A DNA stretch of 64,000 nucleotides from contig NZ_JAPDPE010000006.1 in the NCBI RefSeq assembly GCF_026283955.1, positions 1-64,000 on the forward strand, read 5' to 3'. Positions within the stretch are counted from its first letter, which is position 1. Each line of letters opens with the position of its first letter. Below are positions 29,477 through 37,281 of this stretch, piece after piece. Below the pieces are notes generated by a model that made no database searches, was not told the DNA's origin, and saw only the letters and a list, made by a program, of their open reading frames with translations. Made by a program: the position numbers and the translations under genes. This DNA comes from Dyella silvatica (GTDB lineage: Bacteria; Pseudomonadota; Gammaproteobacteria; Xanthomonadales; Rhodanobacteraceae).

Positions 29477-29569
29477 CCTCCCCCTACTTGTAGGGGGAGG
29501 CTGGGTGGGGGTGAGGGCTTGCGGCTAGATTGAACCCCTCCCCAACCCTCCCCTGCTAGCAGGGGAGGG
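29477..29569. repeat. Two C/G-rich hairpins between the structured repeats
   Basis: CCTCCCCCTA/TAGGGGGAGG (29477-29500) and CCCTCCCCTG/CAGGGGAGGG (29546-29569), each a perfect 10-bp stem with a 4-nt loop. Similar CTCCC-rich hairpins recur between the permease genes, for example at 41418 and 49989, suggesting a dispersed small-repeat family. Confidence 0.7.
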
Positions 29570-29659
29570 AGTAGTGCCGCGGGTCGTGACGACACCGAAC
29601 CTTTCATCATTCGGCGACTGCATGCAGTCGCACCCGAGTGCGCGCAGGACGCGCGCTGC

Positions 29660-29907
29660 TCTCGGGACCCCTATACCGCGGTGAGGCTGGGGCGACAGGC
29701 CCGCAGGGGCATCGACACGGATGTCGATGCCTTTTCGCCAGGGCAGGAAGCCCTGTCGAAAAGCCCGACCCAGCCTCACGCACTCGTAGGGCAGGATGCC
29801 CGTAGAGCGCGGTATGGGGGTGGCCTTTCTTTGGGTTACTTTTCTTTGGCCACGCAAAGAAAAGTGACTCGCCCTCCGGCAGGAGGGCGAAACCCGCCGC
29901 AGGCGAC
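29660..29907 (-). repeat. Structured repeat, copy 2 (inverted)
   Basis: Reverse-complement relative of the repeat at 29168-29398. It keeps the same fold with different stem sequences: ACTTTTCTTTG/CAAAGAAAAGT (29838-29865), outer stem GTGAGGCTGGG/CCCAGCCTCAC (29681-29691 with 29769-29779), and variable hairpin GGCATCGAC/GTCGATGCC (29708-29731). Paired substitutions between copies argue for selection on structure. Confidence 0.8.
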
Positions 29908-30005
29908 AATCCAGCCACACACCACCAAGCAAGCTCGCCGTAGGCGAACCACCTCGCCACACCACAACAAACCGCCTAACACCCGCCCAAACAAAATCAA
30001 AAAAC

Positions 30006-31394
30006 TCAAACCGCCCCCGGCCCCAACGGCAACAACAAACTCACCCGCATTCCGCCATCCTCCCGATTCGCCAACGCAATACGCCCCCCATGCGCCTCGA
30101 CAATCTCGCGTGCCAGCGCCAACCCCAGGCCCGTACCCGCCCGCTTCGTCGAATAAAACGGCAACAGCGCCTGAGCCAGCACCACCTCACTCATGCCCGG
30201 GCCACGATCGGCCACCTCAATACGCAGATCATGCCCAATGATCGCCAACGCCAAAGTCACGCCATCCTCGGCGCTGCCTGATTCGTGCGCGTTCTTGATC
30301 AGGTTGATCAGCACCTGCTCGATCTGCGCGGCATCGAACCAGCCGGGCTGTTCGGGCATGCTGCCGTGCAGGTGGTAGTGACAATGCAGCGCCAGTGCCT
30401 GCAGAAAAGACGGCCATTCGATACGTATCGGCTGCGGCGCCGGCAGCTTGGCAAAGCTGGCGTAGCCCGAGATAAAACCATGCAGGTGACGTGCGCGTTC
30501 GCCGATGGTGGCGAACACACCGGGCAGGCGCTCGATGTCGCCACGGCGTGCCAGCTCGGCACCGGAGTGTGCCAGCGAGGAAATCGGTGCCAGCGAATTA
30601 TTCAGCTCATGGCTGATAACCCGGATCACCCGCTTCCAGGTCGCCACCTCTTGCCGCGACAACTCACGCGTCATGCGGCGGAACAATTGCAGGCGATGGG
30701 GCCTGCCCTGTAAGCGAAAGCTACGCTGGGATAGATGAAAGGTCTCTTCGCCGCCATCCATCTCCACGCTGAGCAAGGCATCCGCCGTGCTGCTTGCCGC
30801 GCGACGCAATGCTTCAGGCGCGTTCTCCAACACCGCGGCAAAACTCAGGCCGTGCAGGCTGCGCCCTTCGTTGAAAAGGTGGCGGGCGGCGATATTGGCA
30901 TAGGCGACACGGTCACCGGCATCGGTCAGCACCAAGGCCACCGGCGTGTTTTGCACGACCGTGTCCAGCAGCAATTCGCGTTGCGCCAGATGCTGTCGCT
31001 GCTCTCGCAAGGTATGACCCAGCGCGTTATGCATGCGGATCAATTCACCCAGCTCATCGCGGCGATCCGCGGCGATGGAAAAACTGAAATCACCGTCACG
31101 ATAACTGGCTACCGCGCCTTCCAAAGCGCGCAGCAGGCGGCTCAACGGCTGCATCACCTGATGAGCCAGCCAGAACGACAACGGCAGCAACAGCAACACG
31201 CACACACCCAGGCCGCCGTAAACGCCGAAAGGCGCCTTCGAAGGCACGTCCAGCGCCAGCGTTTTATGCAGCCATTGCAATACCTGCGGTAACGGCCATT
31301 GGGTAATCCCGACAAAAATCAGCGCGCCGGATACTCCGGCGACGCCGAGCAGCGCCGTCAGCCGCATCTGCAGCGTATTCAAACTAGCCGCCAC
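30006..31394 (-). CDS. Sensor histidine kinase (NtrY-like), partner of the sigma54 activator
   Basis: A 462-residue protein with two membrane helices (about 12-30 and 58-80), a HAMP-like linker, a PAS-like domain (about 140-200: LLDTVVQNTPVALVLTDAGDRVAYAN), an H-box RVISHELNNSLAPIS with its His present, and an ATPase domain with N-box INLIKNAHES, G1 DRGPGM and G2 GTGLGLALAREIVEAHGG. The ISHELNNSL form is typical of NtrY-type kinases paired with NtrC-type regulators. It lies 184 nt after the response-regulator gene on the same strand. With no periplasmic domain of note (about 25 residues), it may sense a membrane or cytoplasmic signal. Confidence 0.92.
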   Translation of the reverse strand: MAASLNTLQMRLTALLGVAGVSGALIFVGITQWPLPQVLQWLHKTLALDVPSKAPFGVYGGLGVCVLLLLPLSFWLAHQVMQPLSRLLRALEGAVASYRDGDFSFSIAADRRDELGELIRMHNALGHTLREQRQHLAQRELLLDTVVQNTPVALVLTDAGDRVAYANIAARHLFNEGRSLHGLSFAAVLENAPEALRRAASSTADALLSVEMDGGEETFHLSQRSFRLQGRPHRLQLFRRMTRELSRQEVATWKRVIRVISHELNNSLAPISSLAHSGAELARRGDIERLPGVFATIGERARHLHGFISGYASFAKLPAPQPIRIEWPSFLQALALHCHYHLHGSMPEQPGWFDAAQIEQVLINLIKNAHESGSAEDGVTLALAIIGHDLRIEVADRGPGMSEVVLAQALLPFYSTKRAGTGLGLALAREIVEAHGGRIALANREDGGMRVSLLLPLGPGAV

Positions 31395-31578
31395 GAGATC
31401 TGCCTGGCTGAAGTAGGCGTGGAAGCGGGTGACGGACCATGCACGGAGCGACTCCTAAAGACTCTGGATGGCTGGCATCTTCTACGCCAACTTGCCCGAC
31501 AGCAACTGCCAACAGGCCCAGGCAACGCATCCAAGCGATACCTGGGCGCGCACCTCGTGGCGGTCACCCATGAAGCGA

Positions 31579-32934
31579 TCAGCCTTGCACCACCAGCCCG
31601 TAGCGCTCCATCCGTCGATACAGCGCCTGCCGCGACAGGCCCAGCGCCTGGGCGGCACGACTGACTACCCCATCGGCCTTGTCCAGGGCGGCCTCTACCG
31701 ATTCGCGGCTCGGCTCGTCGAGGTTACGCACGGCTGGCATGGCTTGCTGCGGCAGGTTGAGCAGCTCGGGCATGATGCGGCCATCGCCGGCCAGCAGCGC
31801 CGCGCGCTCGATCGCGTTTTTCAGCTCACGCACATTGCCCGGCCAGGCGTAGCCCAGCAAGGCTTCGCGAGCCGCATCGCTGAGCGCGGCGCGGCCGTTG
31901 AGAAAGTGCTCGGCCAGCGGCAGGATGTCGTCGCTGCGCTCGGCCAACGCAGGCAGGTTCACCTCGATCACATTGAGGCGGTAATACAGATCTTCGCGGA
32001 AGGTACCTGCGCGAATCATCGCCTTCAGGTCGGCATTGGTCGCGCTGAGCACGCGCACCTTGGCGTGTCGGGTACGACCCGAGCCCAGCCGTTCGAACTG
32101 GCCGGTTTCCAGCACGCGCAACAATTTCATCTGCCCGGACAATGGCAGGTTGCCGATTTCGTCGAGAAACAGCGTGCCGCCATCGGCCAATTCAAAACGG
32201 CCTTCGCGCGCCTTATTGGCGCCGGTATAGGCACCGGCCTCGGCACCGAACAACTCCGCCTCGATCAGTTCACCCGGCAGCGCACCGCAGTTCACCGCGA
32301 TAAAGGCGCCGCGCTTGACCGGTGAATTGGCGTGGACGATCGCCGCGATGCGCTCTTTACCGGCGCCGTTTGGCCCGGTGATAAGCACCGGCACTTCCGA
32401 GCGCGCGACCTGGCAGGCCAGATCCAGCGTGCGTGCCATCGCCTCGGAGGCGAATACCAGGCCGTCGAGGTCATAGCGGCGCTGCAAATCTTCGCGGCGC
32501 TTGCGGCGCTCGTTGCGCGCGCGGCTGACTTCGCGCGTCGACTCGGACAACTCAAGCAGATTCTCGACCGTGGTCAATAGCTTGGTGTCATCCCAAGGCT
32601 TGGCCAGGTAATCGGCGGCGCCGGCCTTGACCAGCTCCACCGCGGTTTCCAGATGGGTCCAGGCCGTCAACAGGATCATCGGCAGATCGGCGTGGCGCTG
32701 GCGGATCGCGCGAAACAGCGCAATGCCCTCCTCGCCCGAGGTGGTATCGGCGGTGAAATTCATATCCTGAATCACCACATCGATGCGCTCGCGCTCCAGC
32801 AGCTCCATCCCCTGCTCCGGGGTCAGCGCGACCAGCGCACGGATATCGCGCAGGGATAACGCCAGCGACAGCGCCTCCCCCACGGCTGGGTTGTCATCGA
32901 TGACTAGAACGGTACGCATTTTTTTTCTACACAT
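31579..32934 (-). CDS. Sigma54-dependent NtrC-family response regulator
   Basis: A 451-residue activator. The receiver domain (1-130) has its phospho-acceptor in VVIQDMNF and Lys in YLAKPW. The AAA+ domain (about 165-370) has Walker A GPNGAGKE (instead of the usual GESGTGKE), the sigma54-contact loop GAYTGA, Walker B GGTLFLDEIGN and arginine-finger region FREDLYYRLNV. A Fis-type helix-turn-helix (GVVSRAAQALGLSRQALYRRMERYG) ends the protein. The start may be ATG 32934 or 32919; neither has an ideal ribosome site. A perfect sigma54 promoter with palindromic upstream sites lies at 51439-51562, before the adaptor gene, and is its likely target. Confidence 0.93.
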   Translation of the reverse strand: MCRKKMRTVLVIDDNPAVGEALSLALSLRDIRALVALTPEQGMELLERERIDVVIQDMNFTADTTSGEEGIALFRAIRQRHADLPMILLTAWTHLETAVELVKAGAADYLAKPWDDTKLLTTVENLLELSESTREVSRARNERRKRREDLQRRYDLDGLVFASEAMARTLDLACQVARSEVPVLITGPNGAGKERIAAIVHANSPVKRGAFIAVNCGALPGELIEAELFGAEAGAYTGANKAREGRFELADGGTLFLDEIGNLPLSGQMKLLRVLETGQFERLGSGRTRHAKVRVLSATNADLKAMIRAGTFREDLYYRLNVIEVNLPALAERSDDILPLAEHFLNGRAALSDAAREALLGYAWPGNVRELKNAIERAALLAGDGRIMPELLNLPQQAMPAVRNLDEPSRESVEAALDKADGVVSRAAQALGLSRQALYRRMERYGLVVQG

Positions 32935-33015
32935 GTCGACATGGATGCAGCTCCACGCCAGAAGGTTGCCATGAATGTGATGATTCGTCGCCGATAAATC
33001 TTCGCCGCCTCGAAC

Positions 33016-33459
33016 TCAATGGGCATGAGGCAGCTCGGGCGGGGCCGGCGGAACAGGCGGCGACGGGGGTTCCGGCGGTACCAGCCGGGCGTAATCGGCG
33101 GCGGCCACACGGATCGTCTGCCTGTCCGTGCCACGTCGCAGGGTCAATGCGACCATCGCTGGCGCACTCGCTTTGAGGCGCTCCAGCAACTCACCGACAT
33201 GCTTTACCGGCTGCTCATTCACCGCCTCGATCACATCGCCCTTTTGCAAGCCCCACAGGGGCTCTGGCCGGGTCCGGGTCACCGTGATCCCGGCGCCCTG
33301 CGCCGAGTCCATGGTCAGCACCTGACCATTACTGCGCCAGTTCATGCTGTCGCCGCTATCGCCGACATAGTTGAACCAGTCACCAGCCATGGCGATGGCC
33401 GGCATGATCATCGCCACGCCAAGCACGAGTTTCAGCCCTGCAAACGTGAATTGCCGCAT
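33016..33459 (-). CDS. Small exported PDZ-domain protein
   Basis: A 147-residue protein with a signal peptide (LKLVLGVAMIMPAIAMAG). A single PDZ domain spans about 50-125 (GAGITVTRTRPEPLWGLQKGDVIEAVNEQPVKHVGELLERLKA), and the C-terminal tail is Pro-rich. PDZ modules in the periplasm bind exposed C-termini of envelope proteins; no protease domain is attached. It precedes the sigma54 activator and kinase on the same strand (81-nt gap), so it may belong to the same regulatory operon and act in signal input. That role is inference. Confidence 0.85.
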   Translation of the reverse strand: MRQFTFAGLKLVLGVAMIMPAIAMAGDWFNYVGDSGDSMNWRSNGQVLTMDSAQGAGITVTRTRPEPLWGLQKGDVIEAVNEQPVKHVGELLERLKASAPAMVALTLRRGTDRQTIRVAAADYARLVPPEPPSPPVPPAPPELPHAH

Positions 33460-33481
33460 ATCGTCCCCCTGACAAGTTCTT

Positions 33482-33507
33482 GCACCCGTCGCTCATGCAA
33501 CGGGTGC
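33482..33507. terminator. Hairpin after the DUF885 gene
   Basis: GCACCCGT (33482-33489) pairs with ACGGGTGC (33500-33507), loop 10 nt, between the DUF885 stop and the PDZ gene on the minus strand. No T-run. Confidence 0.35.
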
Positions 33508-33575
33508 GTGAGGCTCAATGAACCGCTGCCGTCGCCAGTGCCTTCTTGTCGGCGCCGCCCTTATCCGCCATGTCT

Positions 33576-35381
33576 TTACTTAGCTGTGTCCTTATTCACC
33601 TTGGATGCGGCGATCCACTGGTTCACGCGTGTTTCGAGCACATCCAGCGGCAACGCACCGCCACCGAGAATCTCGTCATGAAAGGCGCGGATGTCAAAGC
33701 GCTCACCCAGCTCCTTCTTCGCCCTCTCACGCAGCTCAAGAATTTTCAGCTGACCCATTTTGTACGCCAGTGCCTGGCCGGGCCAGGAAATATAACGGTC
33801 GGTCTCGGCCTGCAGATCGGGCTCGTCCTGGCTGGAATGGGTGTGGAAGAAATCCACCATCTGCTGGCGTGTCCAATGCTTGTAGTGCACCCCGGTATCG
33901 AGCACCAGACGGTCGGCACGCAGCAACTCATCGGACAGACGACCGTAGTCGGACAGCGGGTCTTTGTAGAAACCGATGTCCTTGCCCAGACGCTCGGCGT
34001 ACAGCGCCCAGCCTTCGATATACGCGGTGTAGCCGGCCTGCTGACGGAACGGCGGCAACGCAGGCAGCGTTTGCGCAATCGAGATCTGCATATGGTGGCC
34101 GGGAATCGCCTCGTGATACGCCGTCGACTCAATCGTCAAGGTGGTGCGATTGGCGAAATCGCCGGTGTTGATGAATACCTGCCCCGCGCGTGAGCCATCG
34201 GGGGTACCCTGGTGATACTCCGCCGCCGAGGCTTCTTTCTCGCGATAGGCTTCGTCCTGCACCACTTCGACCTTGGTCTTCGGCAGCAGGCCGAACAGCT
34301 TCGGCAACTCCGGCTGCATCTGCGCGATAAAGCCGCGATAGCGGTTAAGCAGATCCTCACGCGAGCTGGGGTGCAGCTTGGGGTTTTCTTTCATCGCCGC
34401 ACGAAAACCAGCCAGATCGGCATAACCCTGCGCCTTGGCGATCGCGGTCATTTCTGTTTCGATGCGCTTGACCTCGGCCAGGCCCAACGCGTGAATGCGT
34501 GCCGGGCTTTCGGTCGTGGTGGTCATCTGCTCAACCTGAAAGCGATAGATCGCGTCGCCATTCGGCAACTGCCATATACCCGGCTGAGCGCGCCCGTGCG
34601 GGGCGTAATCCTTGGCGACAAACTCACCCAGCTTGCGATAGGCCGGACGCACTTCGTTGTCGATGGCGGCGATGATCGCCTCGCGCAAACGCTTGCGATC
34701 GGCCTCGGGCATGTTGTCGGGAAAATGCTTCAGCGGCTCGGCAAACGCATTCTCGGCGCCGGCGGGCTTGGCGATGTTGTCGATCTGCACCACGACTTTT
34801 TCCAGCAGGAATTTCGGCGGCATCAAGCCGTCGCGCAAACCCTGCTGCGCCATCGCCGTGGATTGCTCCAGCACCTTGGGCACCGCGTGCAGGCGCTGCA
34901 GGTAGTCCTCATACTGTTTGGCATTGTCGAAGGGAATCGAGCTGATTAACTCCGGCAGTTGCAGATGTATGCCACTCATCTGATCCAGCGGCATCTCGTA
35001 AAGTTTGAGGTCGACACCGCGCAAATTGTCTTTCAGCTGGCGCACCATCAACTGCTGATTGAGCGCGTCGTCGCTGGAAAAACCGCGCGTATCGATGGCT
35101 TCGAAACGCTTGAGAAAATCAGCAGTGACTTTGCGCTCGCTCTGCACATGCGCCAGCGAGGCATCGCTCCAGCGGTCGTTGTAGCGCAGGTCGCCCAAGG
35201 TGGTGGCGAACTCCGGCGAATTTTCCAGGTTGTGCTGCCACTGCTCAGCAAGCAATGCATTGAGCGCCTTGACCCGGGTTGCCACATCCACCTGCGGCGC
35301 TACAGGTGCTGTCTGCGCGACGGCAGCCAGGCTCACAGAACCCAACAAGCTCGCACAAATCAGCGTCGATAAAATCTTCAT
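33576..35381 (-). CDS. Exported DUF885-family metallopeptidase-like protein
   Basis: A 601-residue protein with a signal peptide (LSTLICASLLGSVSLAAVAQ). DUF885 proteins are zinc-peptidase-like; here the motif YHEAIPGHHMQIS supplies HExxxGHH ligands, and the downstream YIEGWALYAERLGKDIGFYKDP carries a conserved Glu. The full length fits the family. Family members from Lysobacterales are commonly annotated as periplasmic peptidases without a known substrate. It lies between the permease array and the regulator genes on the same strand, with a broken VOC gene upstream; a link to the transporter is possible but unproven. Confidence 0.88.
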   Translation of the reverse strand: MKILSTLICASLLGSVSLAAVAQTAPVAPQVDVATRVKALNALLAEQWQHNLENSPEFATTLGDLRYNDRWSDASLAHVQSERKVTADFLKRFEAIDTRGFSSDDALNQQLMVRQLKDNLRGVDLKLYEMPLDQMSGIHLQLPELISSIPFDNAKQYEDYLQRLHAVPKVLEQSTAMAQQGLRDGLMPPKFLLEKVVVQIDNIAKPAGAENAFAEPLKHFPDNMPEADRKRLREAIIAAIDNEVRPAYRKLGEFVAKDYAPHGRAQPGIWQLPNGDAIYRFQVEQMTTTTESPARIHALGLAEVKRIETEMTAIAKAQGYADLAGFRAAMKENPKLHPSSREDLLNRYRGFIAQMQPELPKLFGLLPKTKVEVVQDEAYREKEASAAEYHQGTPDGSRAGQVFINTGDFANRTTLTIESTAYHEAIPGHHMQISIAQTLPALPPFRQQAGYTAYIEGWALYAERLGKDIGFYKDPLSDYGRLSDELLRADRLVLDTGVHYKHWTRQQMVDFFHTHSSQDEPDLQAETDRYISWPGQALAYKMGQLKILELRERAKKELGERFDIRAFHDEILGGGALPLDVLETRVNQWIAASKVNKDTAK

Positions 35382-35390
35382 GTTGCCCCT

Positions 35391-35698
35391 TCAATGCATG
35401 GGTTCGGAAATCTCGATCAAATTCAGATCGGGATCGCGAACGTAAATGGAACGAATTTTCTGTGTCGCTCCGGTGCGTGGCACCGGGCCTTCGACGATAG
35501 GCCAGCCACAGCCTTGTATATGCGCAATAACCTGCTCCAGCGGTACTGCCGCCATAAAGCACAAGTCCAGCGCACCGGGCACCGGCAAATGCGCGCAGGG
35601 CTGAAACTCATTTGCAGCACATCGACATAGAAGCGCTTGGTCGCCTCGACATCGACGCAGGTCAAGACGAGGTGATCCAGATGATCGATAAGAGACAT
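35391..35698 (-). pseudogene. VOC/glyoxalase-family protein with internal deletion
   Basis: The start (ATG 35698) gives SLIDHLDHLVLTCVDVEATKRFYVDVLQ, the normal N-terminus of a small vicinal-oxygen-chelate protein. At about 35605-35616 the sequence jumps, with a change of frame, to NEFQPCAHLPVPGALDLCF, which then runs normally through VPLEQVIAHI and RDPDLNLIEISEPMH to the stop at 35391. Compared with the family, about 24 residues of the first half are missing, including a metal-binding strand. The downstream part only reads correctly in the other frame. The gene is thus non-functional unless the assembly is wrong. Confidence 0.8.
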
Positions 35699-35822
35699 GG
35701 CACTCCCGGTCGAGACATGGCACCCATAGGCAAGTCGCAGATCATGCCAGCAGACGACCGGGTAAGGACACTGCCCTTTGCCATGCCCGCCATCCCTGCC
35801 GGCAGGGATCGGCGCCGGCGCT

Positions 35823-37037
35823 TCAGGCCGCACGCGTCGCCACTACCGGAGGCACCGCCGCCGCGCGCATGGCCGGGCCAAGCACCGCCAGTTGGCCCAG
35901 GCTCCATAACACCAACGCACCGATGGGCAGGTAGATCAGCGGCAGGCGCGGCAGTTCATAAAAGCGCATCAGCATCAGGTTCAAGCCAAAGGCCAACACC
36001 ATGCCCAGGCCAATACCGCCACTGACGATGAGAAAATTCTCCACCTGGAAATAACTGAGGATATCGCGCCGGCGGGCGCCGATGGCGCGGCGGATGCCAA
36101 TCTGCTTGCGCCGCTGCTGCACCCAGAAACTGGCCAGCCCGACAATCCCCAGGGCGGTCACCAGCAACAGCGCAAGAATCACCCCCACCAGCATGCCGGC
36201 CATGGCGCGGTCCTGGCGAAAGCGCAGCTCGCGCAACTCACTCAAGCTGCGGCTACTTTCTTGATCAAGTACGACCTCGGGGGCAATTTTCGCCACCGCG
36301 GCCCGCGCATCGCGCAAGACCCGTGGCAATACCTGTGGATCGGCGCGTAGCAAGTAGACACCGGCGAACTTAGGCCCCGGCTGAGCCGGTGCAAATACCG
36401 TCCACTCGGCTGCAGCCACGCCGCTCCCAGCCGGATCGGGCCGCACCAGGTTGGCGACGATACCGACCACGCGGAAGTGCAGCTTACCGGTCCAGAACTC
36501 CTTGCCCAAGGGGTCGGCACCTGGCCATAAATGTTCGGCCAGCGCGTGCGATATCAGCACCGAAGCATCCTCAGGCACGAAGCTGTTCAATGGCCGGTAA
36601 TCTTCGGGCTGCAAGGTTTGCCCGGCGATCAGGCGTAATCCGAAAGCTTGCAGGCTGCCCGGCCCGCCGACGTAGAAATCGACCACGGCATTGGCTTTTC
36701 CGCTCGCCGGATCGGTGGTGATGCCTGCCGTACCGGCGTGCTCACCAAACGGCACCGCGTTGACCACACTGACCGACTGCATGCCCGGAATCGTGCGTAA
36801 GCCGGCCAGCACACGGGCATTGAGGTCGACCGCTTGCGATTGCTCAAAGCCCGCCAGCTTGACCACGGCCAGTGACGCATCGTCGACGCCGCTGTAAATG
36901 TGCATCAACTGCACGCGGTTGTAGATCAGGAAACAGGCATTGCAAAGCACCGCGCAGGCGAACGCGATCTCCAGCCCGATCAATAAGGTGGCGAGACGGT
37001 GCCGACTCAGCGCGGCGAGAATAGGACGGATCTGCAT
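35823..37037 (-). CDS. MacB/FtsX-type ABC permease, pair 5 member B
   Basis: A 404-residue permease: an N-terminal helix (RLATLLIGLEIAFACAVLCNACFLIYN), a periplasmic MacB_PCD-like domain (about 45-270), and three C-terminal helices with the FtsX coupling segment FWVQQRRKQIGIRRAIGARRRDILSYF. It belongs to the subtype ending YELPRLP.IYLPIGALVLW and AAAVPPVVATRAA, shared with the permease at 41457-42680. Its ribosome site AAGGAG is intact, but a 226-bp element separates it from its partner at 37282. It should form a mechanotransmission-type efflux complex with the shared ATPase. Confidence 0.9.
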   Translation of the reverse strand: MQIRPILAALSRHRLATLLIGLEIAFACAVLCNACFLIYNRVQLMHIYSGVDDASLAVVKLAGFEQSQAVDLNARVLAGLRTIPGMQSVSVVNAVPFGEHAGTAGITTDPASGKANAVVDFYVGGPGSLQAFGLRLIAGQTLQPEDYRPLNSFVPEDASVLISHALAEHLWPGADPLGKEFWTGKLHFRVVGIVANLVRPDPAGSGVAAAEWTVFAPAQPGPKFAGVYLLRADPQVLPRVLRDARAAVAKIAPEVVLDQESSRSLSELRELRFRQDRAMAGMLVGVILALLLVTALGIVGLASFWVQQRRKQIGIRRAIGARRRDILSYFQVENFLIVSGGIGLGMVLAFGLNLMLMRFYELPRLPLIYLPIGALVLWSLGQLAVLGPAMRAAAVPPVVATRAA

Positions 37038-37052
37038 GGGTGCTCCTTAAAG

Positions 37053-37278
37053 CCTGTTCACGATCTCTGCGTGGCTCGCGCCACGGGCTGTTTGCCGGCA
37101 CGACAAGAAAGAACGAAGAGGTGTACGTCGGTACACGACCGAGAGATGGCACGGTCGCGCGGACAAATAGACGCGGTTCGAAAGGTTGAGCTGCTGTGAC
37201 CACCGTGCGCCTGTGCCATGCACTCCAGCCCGGCGGCCACAGCAACTCAACGCGAGACACTCAGAGATCATGAATCGG
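37053..37278. mobile_element. 226-bp MITE-like element with 28-bp imperfect terminal inverted repeats
   Basis: The ends 37053-37080 and 37251-37278 match as inverted repeats at 23 of 28 positions, with the core GATCTCTG identical. There is no coding capacity. The other four permease pairs have 1-16 nt between partners; this pair has 244 nt, and removing the element leaves 18 nt. This fits an insertion. No clear target duplication is seen. Confidence 0.6.
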
Positions 37279-37281
37279 TTC

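Noticed and set aside
29047-29965. Several open frames of 70-146 codons crossing the structured repeats on both strands
   Set aside because: They follow the repeat in every frame, differ between the two copies and have no ribosome sites; the conserved feature is base pairing, not protein.
28978-30005. A CRISPR array or intact insertion sequence
   Set aside because: There are no regularly spaced direct repeats and no transposase-like frame; the repeats form one inverted pair.
33477-33575. An 18-codon minus-strand frame after the DUF885 gene
   Set aside because: Too short and low in complexity; no evidence that it is translated.
37040-37280. Another sigma54 promoter or activator site in the gap of permease pair 5
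   Set aside because: Only isolated GGCACG and CGGACA fragments were found, without the required -24/-12 spacing.
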